64,000 nt of DNA, from the NCBI GenBank assembly GCA_963976815.1, contig CAXBLU010000006.1, forward strand, positions 62,001 to 126,000, read 5' to 3'. The notes under the pieces are model-generated. The model did not search any database and was not told the origin of the DNA. It saw only the letters and a list, made by a program, of their open reading frames with translations. This document shows positions 53,010 to 62,126 of the stretch, piece by piece (position 1 is the first letter of the stretch; the number at the start of each line of letters is the position of its first letter). A program made the translations under genes and the position numbers. The stretch comes from JAHRVQ01 sp963976815 (lineage in GTDB: Bacteria > Pseudomonadota > Gammaproteobacteria > Pseudomonadales > Azotimanducaceae).

Positions 53010-54545
53010 CTAGTTGCGATCGCCCCAGCTATCGCCGTCAATTTCCCGGTTCGACTTAAACTGAAACACATTTGACGTCCCACCTTCGACAACAGATTGT
53101 TCAGATATCAAAGTTAGAATAGAACGGTCTCGGAATTCCGCCAGCGAATCTGCGCCAATGTTCACCATGGTCGATCGGAGCTTATACATCGTCGTATCCA
53201 GTACCTCCGAAAGCGGCCCAATTAACGGTACGTAGGCATCTACACCTTCTTCAAACACCATCTTGCGAGTGCTCATACCATCATCGTAACGCTGCCAATT
53301 CTGAGCCCGGCGTGTCCCTTCGCCCCAATAGGGCTTGTAATTTTGGCCATTGATCGACGTTTTTGGGGTAGGGCTTTCTTCCGTCATCGCAAAGTAGCGA
53401 CCCATCATCAGAAAATCAGCACCCATCGCCAGCGCAACGACAATCTGTGTGTCATTTGCCAAACCGCCATCGGAGCAGATTGGAATATACCGTCCGGTCT
53501 TGTCAAAATATTCGTCCCGCCGTTGTGCAACTTCCAGAAGCGCTGATGCCTGTCCACGACCGACGCCTTTCTGCTCTCGAGTAATACAAATCGAACCACC
53601 ACCAATGCCCACCTTGATGAAATCAACACCGCCTTCTTCAACTAAAAAGTCGAAACCTTCAGCGGAAACCACATTGCCACCGCCGATCACAACCTCTGGA
53701 CCAAAATTTTCCCGTATCCACTGGATCCCCTCTAATTGATACTCGGTAAATCCATCGGAGGAATCAAAACATAGCGCATCTGCACCGGCCGCTAGAACCG
53801 TGGGAACACGCTCCATGTAGTCATGGGTATTAATCGCAGCCCCCACACAAAGTCGCTTGGAATCGTCTAACATTTCCATCGGATGACGACGGTGGTCCTC
53901 GTAATCTTTCTTAAAAACCAGTGCGCTCAACGCCCCGGTTTTATCAATGATCGGCAAACAATCCTTTTTATGTAAATGCAGAAGCTGGTTGGCTTCCCGC
54001 AAAGACACCCCTTCCTCACCGTAAATCAACTGCTCAAACGGCGTCATGTGCTCCCCGACGGTATGGCTCAGGTCATCCTCGAACTCCCAGAAGTCTTTAT
54101 CGGTAATGATGCCGACCAATTTCCCAGTCGCAGAACCATCCTCGGTCACCGGTACCGTTGAATGTCCCGTGCGCTGCATAAGTTCCATCACTTCCTGGAG
54201 GGAAGTATCAATGCGACAGTTCGAGTCGCTCTCAACAAAACCAGCTTTATGGGTTTTCACTTTGCGAATCATCTCAACTTGCTGCTCTATTGGCTGGGAG
54301 CAGAAAATAAAGGCCAGACCGCCCTGCCGCGCAAGGGAAATACCAAGCTCAGACCCTGATACTGCCTGCATACAAGCTGAAACTACCGGAACATTGAGAC
54401 GTAACCGCGCCACGCCATTTGGCTCAACGGAGGAAATAGGGGTACCCAGATCCACCAGATCGGCACGCTGGCCTTTTCGCGTTAAACGCGGAATCAATAG
54501 GTATTCAGAAAAGGTACGAGAAACGTCTTCTAGAATGGTCGCCAT
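53010..54545 (-). CDS. guaB: IMP dehydrogenase, divergent type
   Basis: The 511-residue protein has the TIM-barrel IMPDH with a CBS pair at about residues 105-225. The catalytic loop reads KVGIGGGSICITREQKG with nucleophile C320; the usual proteobacterial loop is GIGPGSICTTR, so this is a less common subtype. The flap MSTRKM is present. It makes XMP for GTP synthesis. guaA is not adjacent. Start ATG 54545 is preceded by TGGAG. It may be a second or horizontally acquired guaB; the window cannot tell. Confidence 0.87.
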   Translation of the reverse strand: MATILEDVSRTFSEYLLIPRLTRKGQRADLVDLGTPISSVEPNGVARLRLNVPVVSACMQAVSGSELGISLARQGGLAFIFCSQPIEQQVEMIRKVKTHKAGFVESDSNCRIDTSLQEVMELMQRTGHSTVPVTEDGSATGKLVGIITDKDFWEFEDDLSHTVGEHMTPFEQLIYGEEGVSLREANQLLHLHKKDCLPIIDKTGALSALVFKKDYEDHRRHPMEMLDDSKRLCVGAAINTHDYMERVPTVLAAGADALCFDSSDGFTEYQLEGIQWIRENFGPEVVIGGGNVVSAEGFDFLVEEGGVDFIKVGIGGGSICITREQKGVGRGQASALLEVAQRRDEYFDKTGRYIPICSDGGLANDTQIVVALAMGADFLMMGRYFAMTEESPTPKTSINGQNYKPYWGEGTRRAQNWQRYDDGMSTRKMVFEEGVDAYVPLIGPLSEVLDTTMYKLRSTMVNIGADSLAEFRDRSILTLISEQSVVEGGTSNVFQFKSNREIDGDSWGDRN

Positions 54546-54810
54546 TCAGGAACTCCAGTAGGGATTTTCAGGATTGTATTGCTGCTCTCGGTTCAGAACA
54601 GGCAGACGAAGGGGGGGAGGGGAAATGGTCAGAATCAATCCGACTGATATGTGCTCTCTTTTCGCCATGGCGAATTCTAAAGGAATCGATTTTCCGTTTC
54701 AAATCGTACTTTATTGAGCATTAACTTTAGTAATTCGATTTAAATTATTGATTTAAGTCATTATTCTCGTATGATGAACAGCTCCAGCGGAAAATTTTAC
54801 GCGGTACGGC

Positions 54811-55140
54811 ATGAACAAGTCAGAACTCATCAAGCGAATGTCTGAGAAACTCGACCAATTGACGGGCCGCGACGTCGATTTAGCTGTTCACACAATTCTG
54901 GAAATTATGTCAGAAAGTCTATCAACTGGGGAACGGATAGAAATCCGGGGTTTTGGCACCTTCTCAAACCACTATCGGAAGCCACGTAGCGTTAGAAACC
55001 CGAAGACAGGCGAAGTGGGCATTCACAAACCCGGTAAATTTGTCCCGCATTTTAAACCCGGAAAAGAGCTCAAACGTCGAGTTGATGAATCCCGAGAGGA
55101 AGAAGCGGAACTGTTAACGGATTCAAGCGCCGTTTTTTAA
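54811..55140 (+). CDS. ihfB: Integration host factor beta subunit (IHF-beta)
   Basis: The 109-residue protein has the HU/IHF fold with IEIRGFGTFSNHYRKPRS, RNPKTGE and KFVPHFKPGKELK, matching IhfB. It has about 15 extra acidic residues at the C-terminus (ESREEEAELLTDSSAV). IHF bends DNA at specific sites and would assist the sigma-54 promoters in this window. It is alone rather than after rpsA. The upstream 265 bp is AT-rich with short dyads. Its end overlaps the acyl-CoA ligase gene by 18 bp. Confidence 0.87.
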   Translation: MNKSELIKRMSEKLDQLTGRDVDLAVHTILEIMSESLSTGERIEIRGFGTFSNHYRKPRSVRNPKTGEVGIHKPGKFVPHFKPGKELKRRVDESREEEAELLTDSSAVF

Positions 55141-56673
55141 TTGATGCTTAAGGATCTTCCCGGACGGGGCCGTCGGCAAACTCTCCATCACCACAATTCG
55201 AGCTGGCACCTTGTAACCTGCCAAATATTGTTTTGCATGTTTGAGTAGCGCAACCTCATCAATGACTTGCCCTGCAGCGGGTTGAACATAGGCAATGACC
55301 TGTTCATCACCATCAACCATTTCTCCCAGAACCGCACAGAGACTGACTGAAGGGAAATCCGTAAGGACTGCCTCAACTTCCGGGGGATAGATATTAAATC
55401 CCGAACGAATGATCAATTCTTTACTGCGGCCTGATATATTGATGGCTCCGGTATCGTCCTGGTAAACAAGATCTCCGGTATTAAACCAACCGTCTTTTAG
55501 TACCTCTGCGGTAAGTTCAGGCTTTCGGAAATAGCCCTTCATGACATTTGGACCTTTCACCCAGAGCTCACCGACGACACCCGTTTCGACCGACTCACCG
55601 TCTTTACCCAGAAGTTTTATTTCTTCCCCGGGTAAACAGTAGCCGACCGACGTATTCTCTAAGGGCGCGTATTGCCGCGTCTGACATATTGTAGGTCCGG
55701 TTTCCGTTAGACCGTAACCATTATTTAACGGCAGGCCAAAACGAGCTTCTACCCGACGTTTTAGGTCTGGATCCAGGGGTGAGCCACCGGAATACATAAA
55801 GCGTAAGGCCTTAGGAGACCAGTTCTCAGGCATTGCTTCTAACATCATGGCGTACATGGTCGGCACCCCAAGAAAGCCCTTAACCGGCTCATCTGCAATG
55901 GCTCGCAACACCTCATTGGCATCAAAACGGGATACCAGATGTACGCAGCCCCCTGCAAACAGTGCGGAACTACTGACCGCGGAAAGACCAAACACGTGGG
56001 ACATCGGTAAGACACAATAAATCTCATCCCCCGCTTCAATCCCGCGCAACTTTCCGGATACATAGGCGATAAACATCAGGTTTTGATGGGTTAGCATCAC
56101 GCCCTTTGGCGTACCGGTGGTCCCGGTGGTGTAAATCATCGCCAACACCAGTTCTGCGGGGTCATCGCTGACAGGCTCGGCCCTGCTGTTTCTGGCCACA
56201 AAATCGATATTTGCTATGGCTAGCTGCACGCCAGTACAGCCAAGTCTCTGGCCATGGACTCTAGATTCCGGTGAGTCATCTACCGTGCAAACAATAAGCG
56301 CCGGATCACAATCCTCAGCTATCAGATCAATTTCACGATCCGTGAGCCGGGCATTGATAACCGCGGCAATAGCATCAAGCTCACTAACCGCCAGAAACAT
56401 CGCCATCAACGCCGGGCCATTTTCAGCAATCAACATAACCCTGTCACCGGGATGAACCTTTTGAGTCTCAAGCCAGGCCTTACACTCTTCAACCGCCTCG
56501 GCCAGTTCCGCAAAGGTTAATGAACCGGCGGCACTAATGATCGCCAATTGCCTGGGCGTTTTTTCTGCCCAACTGAGGATGCCAGTACTTAGCCTGTGGG
56601 GTAAAAGTCCAAGTACCGCTTCAGGAGCACAACCCAGTAGTTGTTGGTCTTTGTTTGCGATTTGGTCGAGCAT
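55123..56673 (-). CDS. AMP-dependent acyl-CoA synthetase/ligase
   Basis: The 516-residue protein has the adenylate-forming motifs: YTTGTTGTPKG at 181-191, YGLTETGPTI, GWFNTGDLVYQD and the C-terminal catalytic lysine in PTAPSGKILKHQLK. It activates a carboxylic acid to its CoA thioester; the substrate (fatty, aromatic or other acid) cannot be read. It lies between ihfB and dsbA with no pathway neighbours. Confidence 0.88.
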   Translation of the reverse strand: MLDQIANKDQQLLGCAPEAVLGLLPHRLSTGILSWAEKTPRQLAIISAAGSLTFAELAEAVEECKAWLETQKVHPGDRVMLIAENGPALMAMFLAVSELDAIAAVINARLTDREIDLIAEDCDPALIVCTVDDSPESRVHGQRLGCTGVQLAIANIDFVARNSRAEPVSDDPAELVLAMIYTTGTTGTPKGVMLTHQNLMFIAYVSGKLRGIEAGDEIYCVLPMSHVFGLSAVSSSALFAGGCVHLVSRFDANEVLRAIADEPVKGFLGVPTMYAMMLEAMPENWSPKALRFMYSGGSPLDPDLKRRVEARFGLPLNNGYGLTETGPTICQTRQYAPLENTSVGYCLPGEEIKLLGKDGESVETGVVGELWVKGPNVMKGYFRKPELTAEVLKDGWFNTGDLVYQDDTGAINISGRSKELIIRSGFNIYPPEVEAVLTDFPSVSLCAVLGEMVDGDEQVIAYVQPAAGQVIDEVALLKHAKQYLAGYKVPARIVVMESLPTAPSGKILKHQLKNGA

Positions 56674-56706
56674 TTATTGTTTGCGCTTCTTCAGTTTGAG
56701 TGGCTG

Positions 56707-57357
56707 CTAGGACTTCGGCGCACTGGCGAGCTGTTGACGTTCCTTTTCTATCAGGAAGCTCGCTATGCGAAGCATGTTGGCGTTGGTACGAGCCATGCTG
56801 CCCTCAATTCGATACTTACCGTTGACGATAATCGCTGGGACACCCGTCGACCTGTAAGCACGGCCTTTTGAATCAGCCTGTTGCAGGGCGGCCCTGACCC
56901 CAAAAGAGTTGTAGGTTTTGGCAAAATCCTCGGGATCAACACCATATTTGACTAAAAATTGTGCCATGGTTTGAGGCGTGTTCAGACGCTGTCGCTCCGT
57001 GTGAATGGCGTTAAAGATCGCTACATGAACCTTTTCCAAAATGCCAAGGGCTTCAAGTGTGACATAGGATTGGGCATAAACCTGATAGTCCCGGTTCCAG
57101 ACCGCGGGCGTTCGACTGAAAACAACGTCCTCCGGCAGCGCAGCCTGCCATGCACCAATCAAGGGCTCAAAGTCATAACAGTGTGGGCAACCATATGAAA
57201 AATATTCCGCAACTTCGATCTTATTCGGATTCCGGGTCTTAATTGGAATCTCCAGGGCGACATAATGCGTCCCTTCTTCAAATGCAAAATCTTCTGCCTG
57301 GGCTGACCCGCTCACGGCCAACCAACTGAATGCCATCAAAAACGCCAAAAACTTCAT
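56707..57357 (-). CDS. dsbA: Thiol:disulfide interchange protein DsbA
   Basis: The 216-residue protein has a signal peptide (MKFLAFLMAFSWLAVSGSAQA), the active site CPHC at 57-60, and the cis-proline loop TGVPAIIVNGKY. It oxidises cysteines of exported proteins and is recharged by DsbB (27.1 kb). ATG 57357 with AAGGGA six bases upstream is chosen over a GTG five codons earlier. The dsbA-cc4-engB-polA order matches Pseudomonas. Confidence 0.94.
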   Translation of the reverse strand: MKFLAFLMAFSWLAVSGSAQAEDFAFEEGTHYVALEIPIKTRNPNKIEVAEYFSYGCPHCYDFEPLIGAWQAALPEDVVFSRTPAVWNRDYQVYAQSYVTLEALGILEKVHVAIFNAIHTERQRLNTPQTMAQFLVKYGVDPEDFAKTYNSFGVRAALQQADSKGRAYRSTGVPAIIVNGKYRIEGSMARTNANMLRIASFLIEKERQQLASAPKS

Positions 57358-57443
57358 ACCAATTCCCTTCACGGTTTGTATTGTCCCTAGGTAAGACCGC
57401 AGAAACCAAAGGCATGTTCCTGCTGTTGTCGAATTGTACCCAT

Positions 57444-57468
57444 AAAAAAAGGGCGGAGACCGCCCTTT
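57444..57468 (-). terminator. Intrinsic terminator of the cytochrome c4 gene
   Basis: AAAGGGCGG pairs with CCGCCCTTT around a 3-base loop, with seven T on the minus strand, 20 bp after the stop. Confidence 0.9.
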
Positions 57469-57487
57469 ATCGTTTCTAAGCTACCGT

Positions 57488-58090
57488 CTATTTCAGACCG
57501 TATAAATAACTCGCAACCGCTTCAATTTCAGCATCGGAAAGATCCATAGCAACAGTTCGCATCATTTTGCCGTCACCGTCATTGCTGCGCTCACCTGAAC
57601 GAAAGGCTTTGAGCTGTGAAACAGTGTATTCGGGCCACTGGCCACTCAAAGCGGGGAATTTCGCTGCATCAATTCCAGCGCCATCCGGCTGGTGGCATGC
57701 TGTACAGGCAGCAACACCCTTACGTTTAATACCAGCAAGATAGACAGTCTCGCCCAGCTCAGCCAATTCTGCTTTTGCCGAACCACCCTTGATGGTTTGT
57801 TCTGAATAATAGGTCGCAATATCCAGCAAATCCTGGTCGCCCATATTATCCAGCTGCCCCGTCATAAGGGGTGCCGAACGGGCTCCGCTTTTAATATCCT
57901 GCAGCTGTTTCAGCAGATATTTCGGCTGTTGTCCCGCAATCGAAGGAAAGGATCCCGCAGGACTGTTACCATCTTCCGCGTGACAAGCAACACAGGTTGT
58001 TGCCAGTTCTTTACCGCGGGCCGCATTTCCTTCTGCGAACGCAGGTAGACAAAGCGCAGAAAGGACTATCCCTAAAACTACTCTAAACAT
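57488..58090 (-). CDS. cc4: Dihaem cytochrome c4
   Basis: The 200-residue protein has a signal peptide and two class I cytochrome c domains: CVACH at 33-37 and CTACH near 134-138, with methionine ligands in SAPLMTGQL and NDGDGKMMRTV. Cytochrome c4 feeds electrons to terminal oxidases such as cbb3 in the periplasm. It is divergent from engB. Confidence 0.93.
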   Translation of the reverse strand: MFRVVLGIVLSALCLPAFAEGNAARGKELATTCVACHAEDGNSPAGSFPSIAGQQPKYLLKQLQDIKSGARSAPLMTGQLDNMGDQDLLDIATYYSEQTIKGGSAKAELAELGETVYLAGIKRKGVAACTACHQPDGAGIDAAKFPALSGQWPEYTVSQLKAFRSGERSNDGDGKMMRTVAMDLSDAEIEAVASYLYGLK

Positions 58091-58191
58091 GCTTTTCCTT
58101 TAAAATGCATTGGCATGCAGTGATAAAATGATGCCGTATTATATACAAACCACGGGCTAAGACCCATACCAGACAAAGGTTTTTAACGCCC

Positions 58192-58806
58192 ATGAATACC
58201 CTAGCCAGCGTACCCTTGAGTGACGCTACTTTCCTCAAAAGTGCCGCAACCTTGCAACAGTGCCCGGCGGATCTGGGTGCAGAGGTCGCATTCTGCGGTC
58301 GTTCCAATGCAGGCAAGTCTTCAGCACTTAATTTTCTGACGGATCAGAAAAAGCTCGCTAGAACCAGTAAAACCCCGGGCAGAACCCAGCTGATCAATTT
58401 TTTCAGCCTAACCGAGTCATTAAGATTAGTCGATTTACCGGGATACGGGTATGCAAAGGTGCCACCTAAGATGAAGGAGGAGTGGCAACGCAACCTCGAT
58501 GACTATCTGCGAGCCAGGAAATCCCTGCGAGGGCTCATTCTGGTCATGGATATTCGCCATCCCCTAAAGGAGTTTGACCTGCTGATGCTGAGCTGGTGCG
58601 AGGAAGCTGAATTACCTGTACACATCGTGCTCACAAAAGCAGACAAGCTGAAGCGAGGTCCCCAGCAGGCGACACTCTTCAAGGTTCGTAAGGCGGTAGG
58701 AGAAAACGTTACGGTGCAGGTCCTATCCGCTACCCACAGCCTCGGCAAGGATGTTTTGATTCGACAATTAAATCTCTGGCTGACCAGCCCCCCCGAACCG
58801 TTGTAA
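58192..58806 (+). CDS. engB: Ribosome biogenesis GTPase EngB (YihA/YsxC)
   Basis: The 204-residue protein has the G1 loop GRSNAGKSS at 36-44, G3 DLPGYGYA, G4 LTKADKL and the EngB pattern throughout. It binds GTP and helps assemble the 50S subunit. It converges on polA with a small RNA gene in between, the same arrangement as in E. coli and Pseudomonas. Confidence 0.95.
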   Translation: MNTLASVPLSDATFLKSAATLQQCPADLGAEVAFCGRSNAGKSSALNFLTDQKKLARTSKTPGRTQLINFFSLTESLRLVDLPGYGYAKVPPKMKEEWQRNLDDYLRARKSLRGLILVMDIRHPLKEFDLLMLSWCEEAELPVHIVLTKADKLKRGPQQATLFKVRKAVGENVTVQVLSATHSLGKDVLIRQLNLWLTSPPEPL

Positions 58807-58837
58807 ATGCAAGGCACCGGGACAAAAAGCATCAGAC

Positions 58838-58878
58838 AAAAAAAACCCTGGTCACTGTTTGGGGAGGTGTGACCAGGG
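58838..58878 (-). terminator. Terminator of the polA-engB small RNA
   Basis: On the minus strand CCCTGGTCAC pairs perfectly with GTGACCAGGG (10 bp) around a 13-nt C-rich loop, followed by eight T (58838-58845). Confidence 0.92.
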
Positions 58879-58944
58879 CTTGGGTTCTTCGGCGCATTTT
58901 TGGGGGGTAAATTTGCCGAAGTGTCGCTGTCGAATAACCGTTCT
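58838..58944 (-). ncRNA. Spot 42/ErsA-like small RNA (candidate)
   Basis: Downstream of polA on its strand, between polA and engB, a compact RNA is predicted. Hairpin 1 pairs CTTCGGC with GCCGAAG (58887-58893 and 58915-58921); its 21-nt loop contains a run of six C. Hairpin 2 is the terminator, with a loop reading ACCTCCCCAAACA. Both loops are complementary to Shine-Dalgarno-like G-rich sequences. The start near 58944 is inferred from the promoter at 58951-58977. E. coli spf and, as I recall, Pseudomonas ersA occupy the same polA-engB interval. No long reading frame exists here. Length about 107 nt. Confidence 0.78.
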
Positions 58945-58950
58945 GTTAAT

Positions 58951-58977
58951 TAAGACTAGCACCATTCTAAAAAGTTC
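58951..58977 (-). promoter_or_regulatory. Sigma-E/AlgU-type promoter of the small RNA
   Basis: GAACTT (58972-58977), 16 bp, then TCTTA (58951-58955) on the minus strand matches GAACTT-N16-TCTGA, the AlgU/RpoE consensus, at all six -35 bases and four of five -10 bases. ErsA of Pseudomonas is reported to depend on this type of sigma factor. Confidence 0.65.
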
Positions 58978-59073
58978 ATTCTTCGCCACATTATTTTTAA
59001 CTTAAGTCCGATCGAGTCAAATAATCTAGCTATGAGTGGTAGCACAAAGCAGTACTACCGGAACTTTTAGCAA

Positions 59074-61758
59074 CTAGTGAGCAGCCTCCCAGTCATTTGC
59101 AACGCCACATTCGACCAACAGGGGCACGACAAGTTCCGCAGCACCGGACATGATTTGTGTTAATCCTGCCACCACGGCTTCAACCTCATCCTGCCTTGCC
59201 TCTAGTACCAGTTCATCGTGCACCTGCATGATGACCCGCGTGTCGAGCCCGCTACTATCAATCCAGGCATCCACAGAGATCATGGCTCGCTTGATGATGT
59301 CCGCCGCACTCCCCTGCATCGGTGCATTAATGGCTGTCCTTTCTGCACCCTGGCGACGCTGGAAGTTACTGGCGGTAATATCCGGCAAGTACAAGCGGCG
59401 ACCAAATAGGGTTTCAACATAACCCTGCTCGGCAGCTAGCGCCCGGGTTCTGTCCATGTAATCTTTCACTCCAGGATAACGATCAAAATAAAGGTCAATA
59501 TATTCCTGGGCATCACCGCGACTGATATTGAGCTGGCGCGCCAGGCCAAAGGCCGACATGCCGTAGATCAGACCAAAGTTAATGGCCTTTGCACTGCGTC
59601 GATGGAAATCTTTTACTGCTTCAAGCTCAACGTTAAATACCTCGGCGGCAGTAGCCTTGTGGATGTCCTCTCCGGCTTCAAAGGCTGCAACCAGGCCTTT
59701 GTCACCTGAAAGATGCGCCATGATCCGAAGCTCGATTTGCGAGTAATCAGCGGCAATAAGTTGGTAACCCTCCGGGGCAATAAAAGCCTTGCGTACTCTA
59801 CGGCCTTCTTCCGTTCGGATCGGAATATTCTGCAGATTAGGATCCTGGCTCGACAATCTGCCCGTCGCGGCAACAGCCTGATGATAGGAAGTGTGAACCC
59901 TGCCGCTGGTTTTGTTCACCTGCAGCGGCAGTTGATCCGTGTATGTCGATTTTAATTTACTTAGGCCTCGATACTCCATGATGACCTTCGGCAATGGATA
60001 GTCCAACGCTAACTCAGCTAGCACCGGTTCAGCGGTTGACGGCTGACCTTTCGGAGTTTTTTTTATGATAGGGAGCTTCAATTTTTCAAAAAATATGACC
60101 TGTAACTGTTTTGGCGAACCCAGATTGAATTCCTCACCGGCAAGTTCATAGGCCTCCGCTGTAAGTTCTTTCATTCGGCTCTCTAGCTCACCACTTTGTT
60201 TCTGCAACAATCCAGAATCGAGCATCACACCGGTACGTTCAACTTTTGACAGAATACTCAAAAGCGGCAATTCGATCTCTTCAAACACCCGTCGCAGGCC
60301 AGGCTCTTTTTCAAGTTTCGGCCATAACGCCTCATGTAGTTGCAATGTGATATCAGCGTCCTCTGCGGCATAATGCCCAGCAATTTCCAGATCAATCTTA
60401 TCGAAGGTAACTTGTTTGGCACCCTTTCCAGCAATATCTTCGAAGTGCGTGGTGCTGACGCCAAGATACTTCATCGCAAGATCATCCATATTGTGGCGCG
60501 AGGCCACAGAATTCAAAACGTAGGATTCCAGCATCGTGTCAAAGGCGATGCCCTTTAACTGAATGTCATAACGGGCCATTACACTCATGTCATATTTTAG
60601 ATTCTGCCCAACCTTAAGTTGATTAGGGTCTTCTAAAATGGGTTTAAGTTTTTCAAGCAACCGTGCTCGACTGATTTGATCAGGTGCATTTTCATAGCTA
60701 TGGGCGCAGGGTACGTAGGCTGCCTCACCGGCAGTAACAGAAAATGAAACACCCACCAGCTCCGCATCCATATAGTCGAGACTTGTAGTTTCAGTATCGA
60801 AGGCAAATAGTTTTGATGCTTTAAGTTTCTCCAACCAGATATCCAGATCTGCTTCGACCAGGACCAGTTCATAGTTTTTGGTTACGGGCGATGAGGAGGG
60901 CGGTTCTGCACCCAACTCTTCTACCCACTGGCGAAACTCGTATTCAAGGTAAAGTGAGCGTAGGGTCTCTTCATCGGGTTCGGAGAATTTCAAATCTTCT
61001 GCGGGACAGGGTAATTCCACGTCGAGCTTAATGGTGGCCAACTGATACGACATGGGCAAAAACTCAAGGCTTTCCCTTAAGTATTCACCTACCTTACCTT
61101 TGACTTCTCCAGCATGGGCCATAACACCCTCTAGCGATCCATATTCTGTCAGCCATTTCACCGCAGTCTTAGGGCCGCATTTGGGAACCCCGGGAATGTT
61201 ATCCGAGGTGTCACCGACCAGGGCAAGGTAATCAATAATCTGATCCGGGCGAACACCAAACTTTTCGACCACGCCAGCTTCATCCATTCTGGTATCCGTC
61301 ATGGTGTTAATCAGGGTGACATGCTCATTTACGAGCTGCGCCATGTCCTTGTCTCCGGTCGAGATCACAACGGACATTTTCTTTTCTGTCGCCTCCCTGG
61401 CAAAAGTACCAATGACATCGTCGGCCTCCACACCCCCGACAATAATTAAAGGCAAGCCCATTTCTCGAATAATGGTTTGGATCGGTTCTATCTGCTCCCG
61501 AAGGTCATCGGGCATTTTTGCCCGATTAGCCTTGTACTCTGGGTAGATGTCATTTCGAAATGAGTTTCCCTTGGCGTCAAATACAACGCCAATATGACTG
61601 CCTTCATAGTCGCTCATCAGCTTCTTCACCATGCTGATCACGCCTTTGATGGCACCGGTGTTGGCACCCTTGGTACTCATCAGTTTCGGCAGTGCATGAA
61701 ATGCACGAAACAGGTAGGATGACCCGTCAATTAATACAAGTGGTTTGCTTTCTGTCAT
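59074..61758 (-). CDS. polA: DNA polymerase I
   Basis: The 894-residue protein has all three domains: 5' nuclease (VLIDGSSYLFRAFHALP to about 290), an intact 3'-5' exonuclease (FAFDTETTSLDYMD with the D-x-E pair), and the polymerase with ADYSQIELRIMAHLSGD and MQVHDELVLEA. It fills gaps and removes RNA primers. It ends 96 bp before the -35 of the downstream small RNA gene and is divergent from the DUF2782 gene. Confidence 0.97.
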   Translation of the reverse strand: MTESKPLVLIDGSSYLFRAFHALPKLMSTKGANTGAIKGVISMVKKLMSDYEGSHIGVVFDAKGNSFRNDIYPEYKANRAKMPDDLREQIEPIQTIIREMGLPLIIVGGVEADDVIGTFAREATEKKMSVVISTGDKDMAQLVNEHVTLINTMTDTRMDEAGVVEKFGVRPDQIIDYLALVGDTSDNIPGVPKCGPKTAVKWLTEYGSLEGVMAHAGEVKGKVGEYLRESLEFLPMSYQLATIKLDVELPCPAEDLKFSEPDEETLRSLYLEYEFRQWVEELGAEPPSSSPVTKNYELVLVEADLDIWLEKLKASKLFAFDTETTSLDYMDAELVGVSFSVTAGEAAYVPCAHSYENAPDQISRARLLEKLKPILEDPNQLKVGQNLKYDMSVMARYDIQLKGIAFDTMLESYVLNSVASRHNMDDLAMKYLGVSTTHFEDIAGKGAKQVTFDKIDLEIAGHYAAEDADITLQLHEALWPKLEKEPGLRRVFEEIELPLLSILSKVERTGVMLDSGLLQKQSGELESRMKELTAEAYELAGEEFNLGSPKQLQVIFFEKLKLPIIKKTPKGQPSTAEPVLAELALDYPLPKVIMEYRGLSKLKSTYTDQLPLQVNKTSGRVHTSYHQAVAATGRLSSQDPNLQNIPIRTEEGRRVRKAFIAPEGYQLIAADYSQIELRIMAHLSGDKGLVAAFEAGEDIHKATAAEVFNVELEAVKDFHRRSAKAINFGLIYGMSAFGLARQLNISRGDAQEYIDLYFDRYPGVKDYMDRTRALAAEQGYVETLFGRRLYLPDITASNFQRRQGAERTAINAPMQGSAADIIKRAMISVDAWIDSSGLDTRVIMQVHDELVLEARQDEVEAVVAGLTQIMSGAAELVVPLLVECGVANDWEAAH

Positions 61759-61793
61759 GGGGAGCCCGATCCTTCAATTGCGGACACGATACT

Positions 61794-62123
61794 TTGAACT
61801 CACCTGCTATATCAATCACCCTGCGCTCAAGCTTCCTTCTCTTAACCTGGGTAACGCTACTGAGCTTAGCTCCACCCCTTACAGCGGCTGAGCCTGTATA
61901 CATTCCGAGCCAGGCAGAAATGGCAGAAGGGGACGTGGAAATTGTCACGGGAAAGGATAAGACGGTTTACGAGTATCGGGTTAATGGTCGATTGCTCGCG
62001 ATCAAAATTGTACCGAAAGTCGGACGCACCTACTATATGGTCCCAGCTGATGGCGAGGCTCACTATGAGAGCCTGGACCATAAAAAGAAACTTTATCCCC
62101 AATGGGTCATCGCCGAGTTTTAA
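61794..62123 (+). CDS. Exported DUF2782 family protein
   Basis: Starting at TTG 61794 gives 109 residues with a signal peptide (RSSFLLLTWVTLLSLAPPLTA) and a DUF2782 body: PEVEIVTG-like DVEIVTGKDKTVYEYRVNG and MYMVPADG-like YYMVPADG. Function unknown. It lies between polA (divergent, 35 bp) and thrB (3 bp), as in Pseudomonas. The longer frame from 61692 overlaps polA and is unlikely. Confidence 0.8.
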   Translation: MNSPAISITLRSSFLLLTWVTLLSLAPPLTAAEPVYIPSQAEMAEGDVEIVTGKDKTVYEYRVNGRLLAIKIVPKVGRTYYMVPADGEAHYESLDHKKKLYPQWVIAEF

Positions 62124-62126
62124 CCG

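Noticed and set aside
54046..54561. 171-codon frame antisense to guaB
   Set aside because: It is a shadow of the IMP dehydrogenase coding sequence, with serine/arginine-rich composition.
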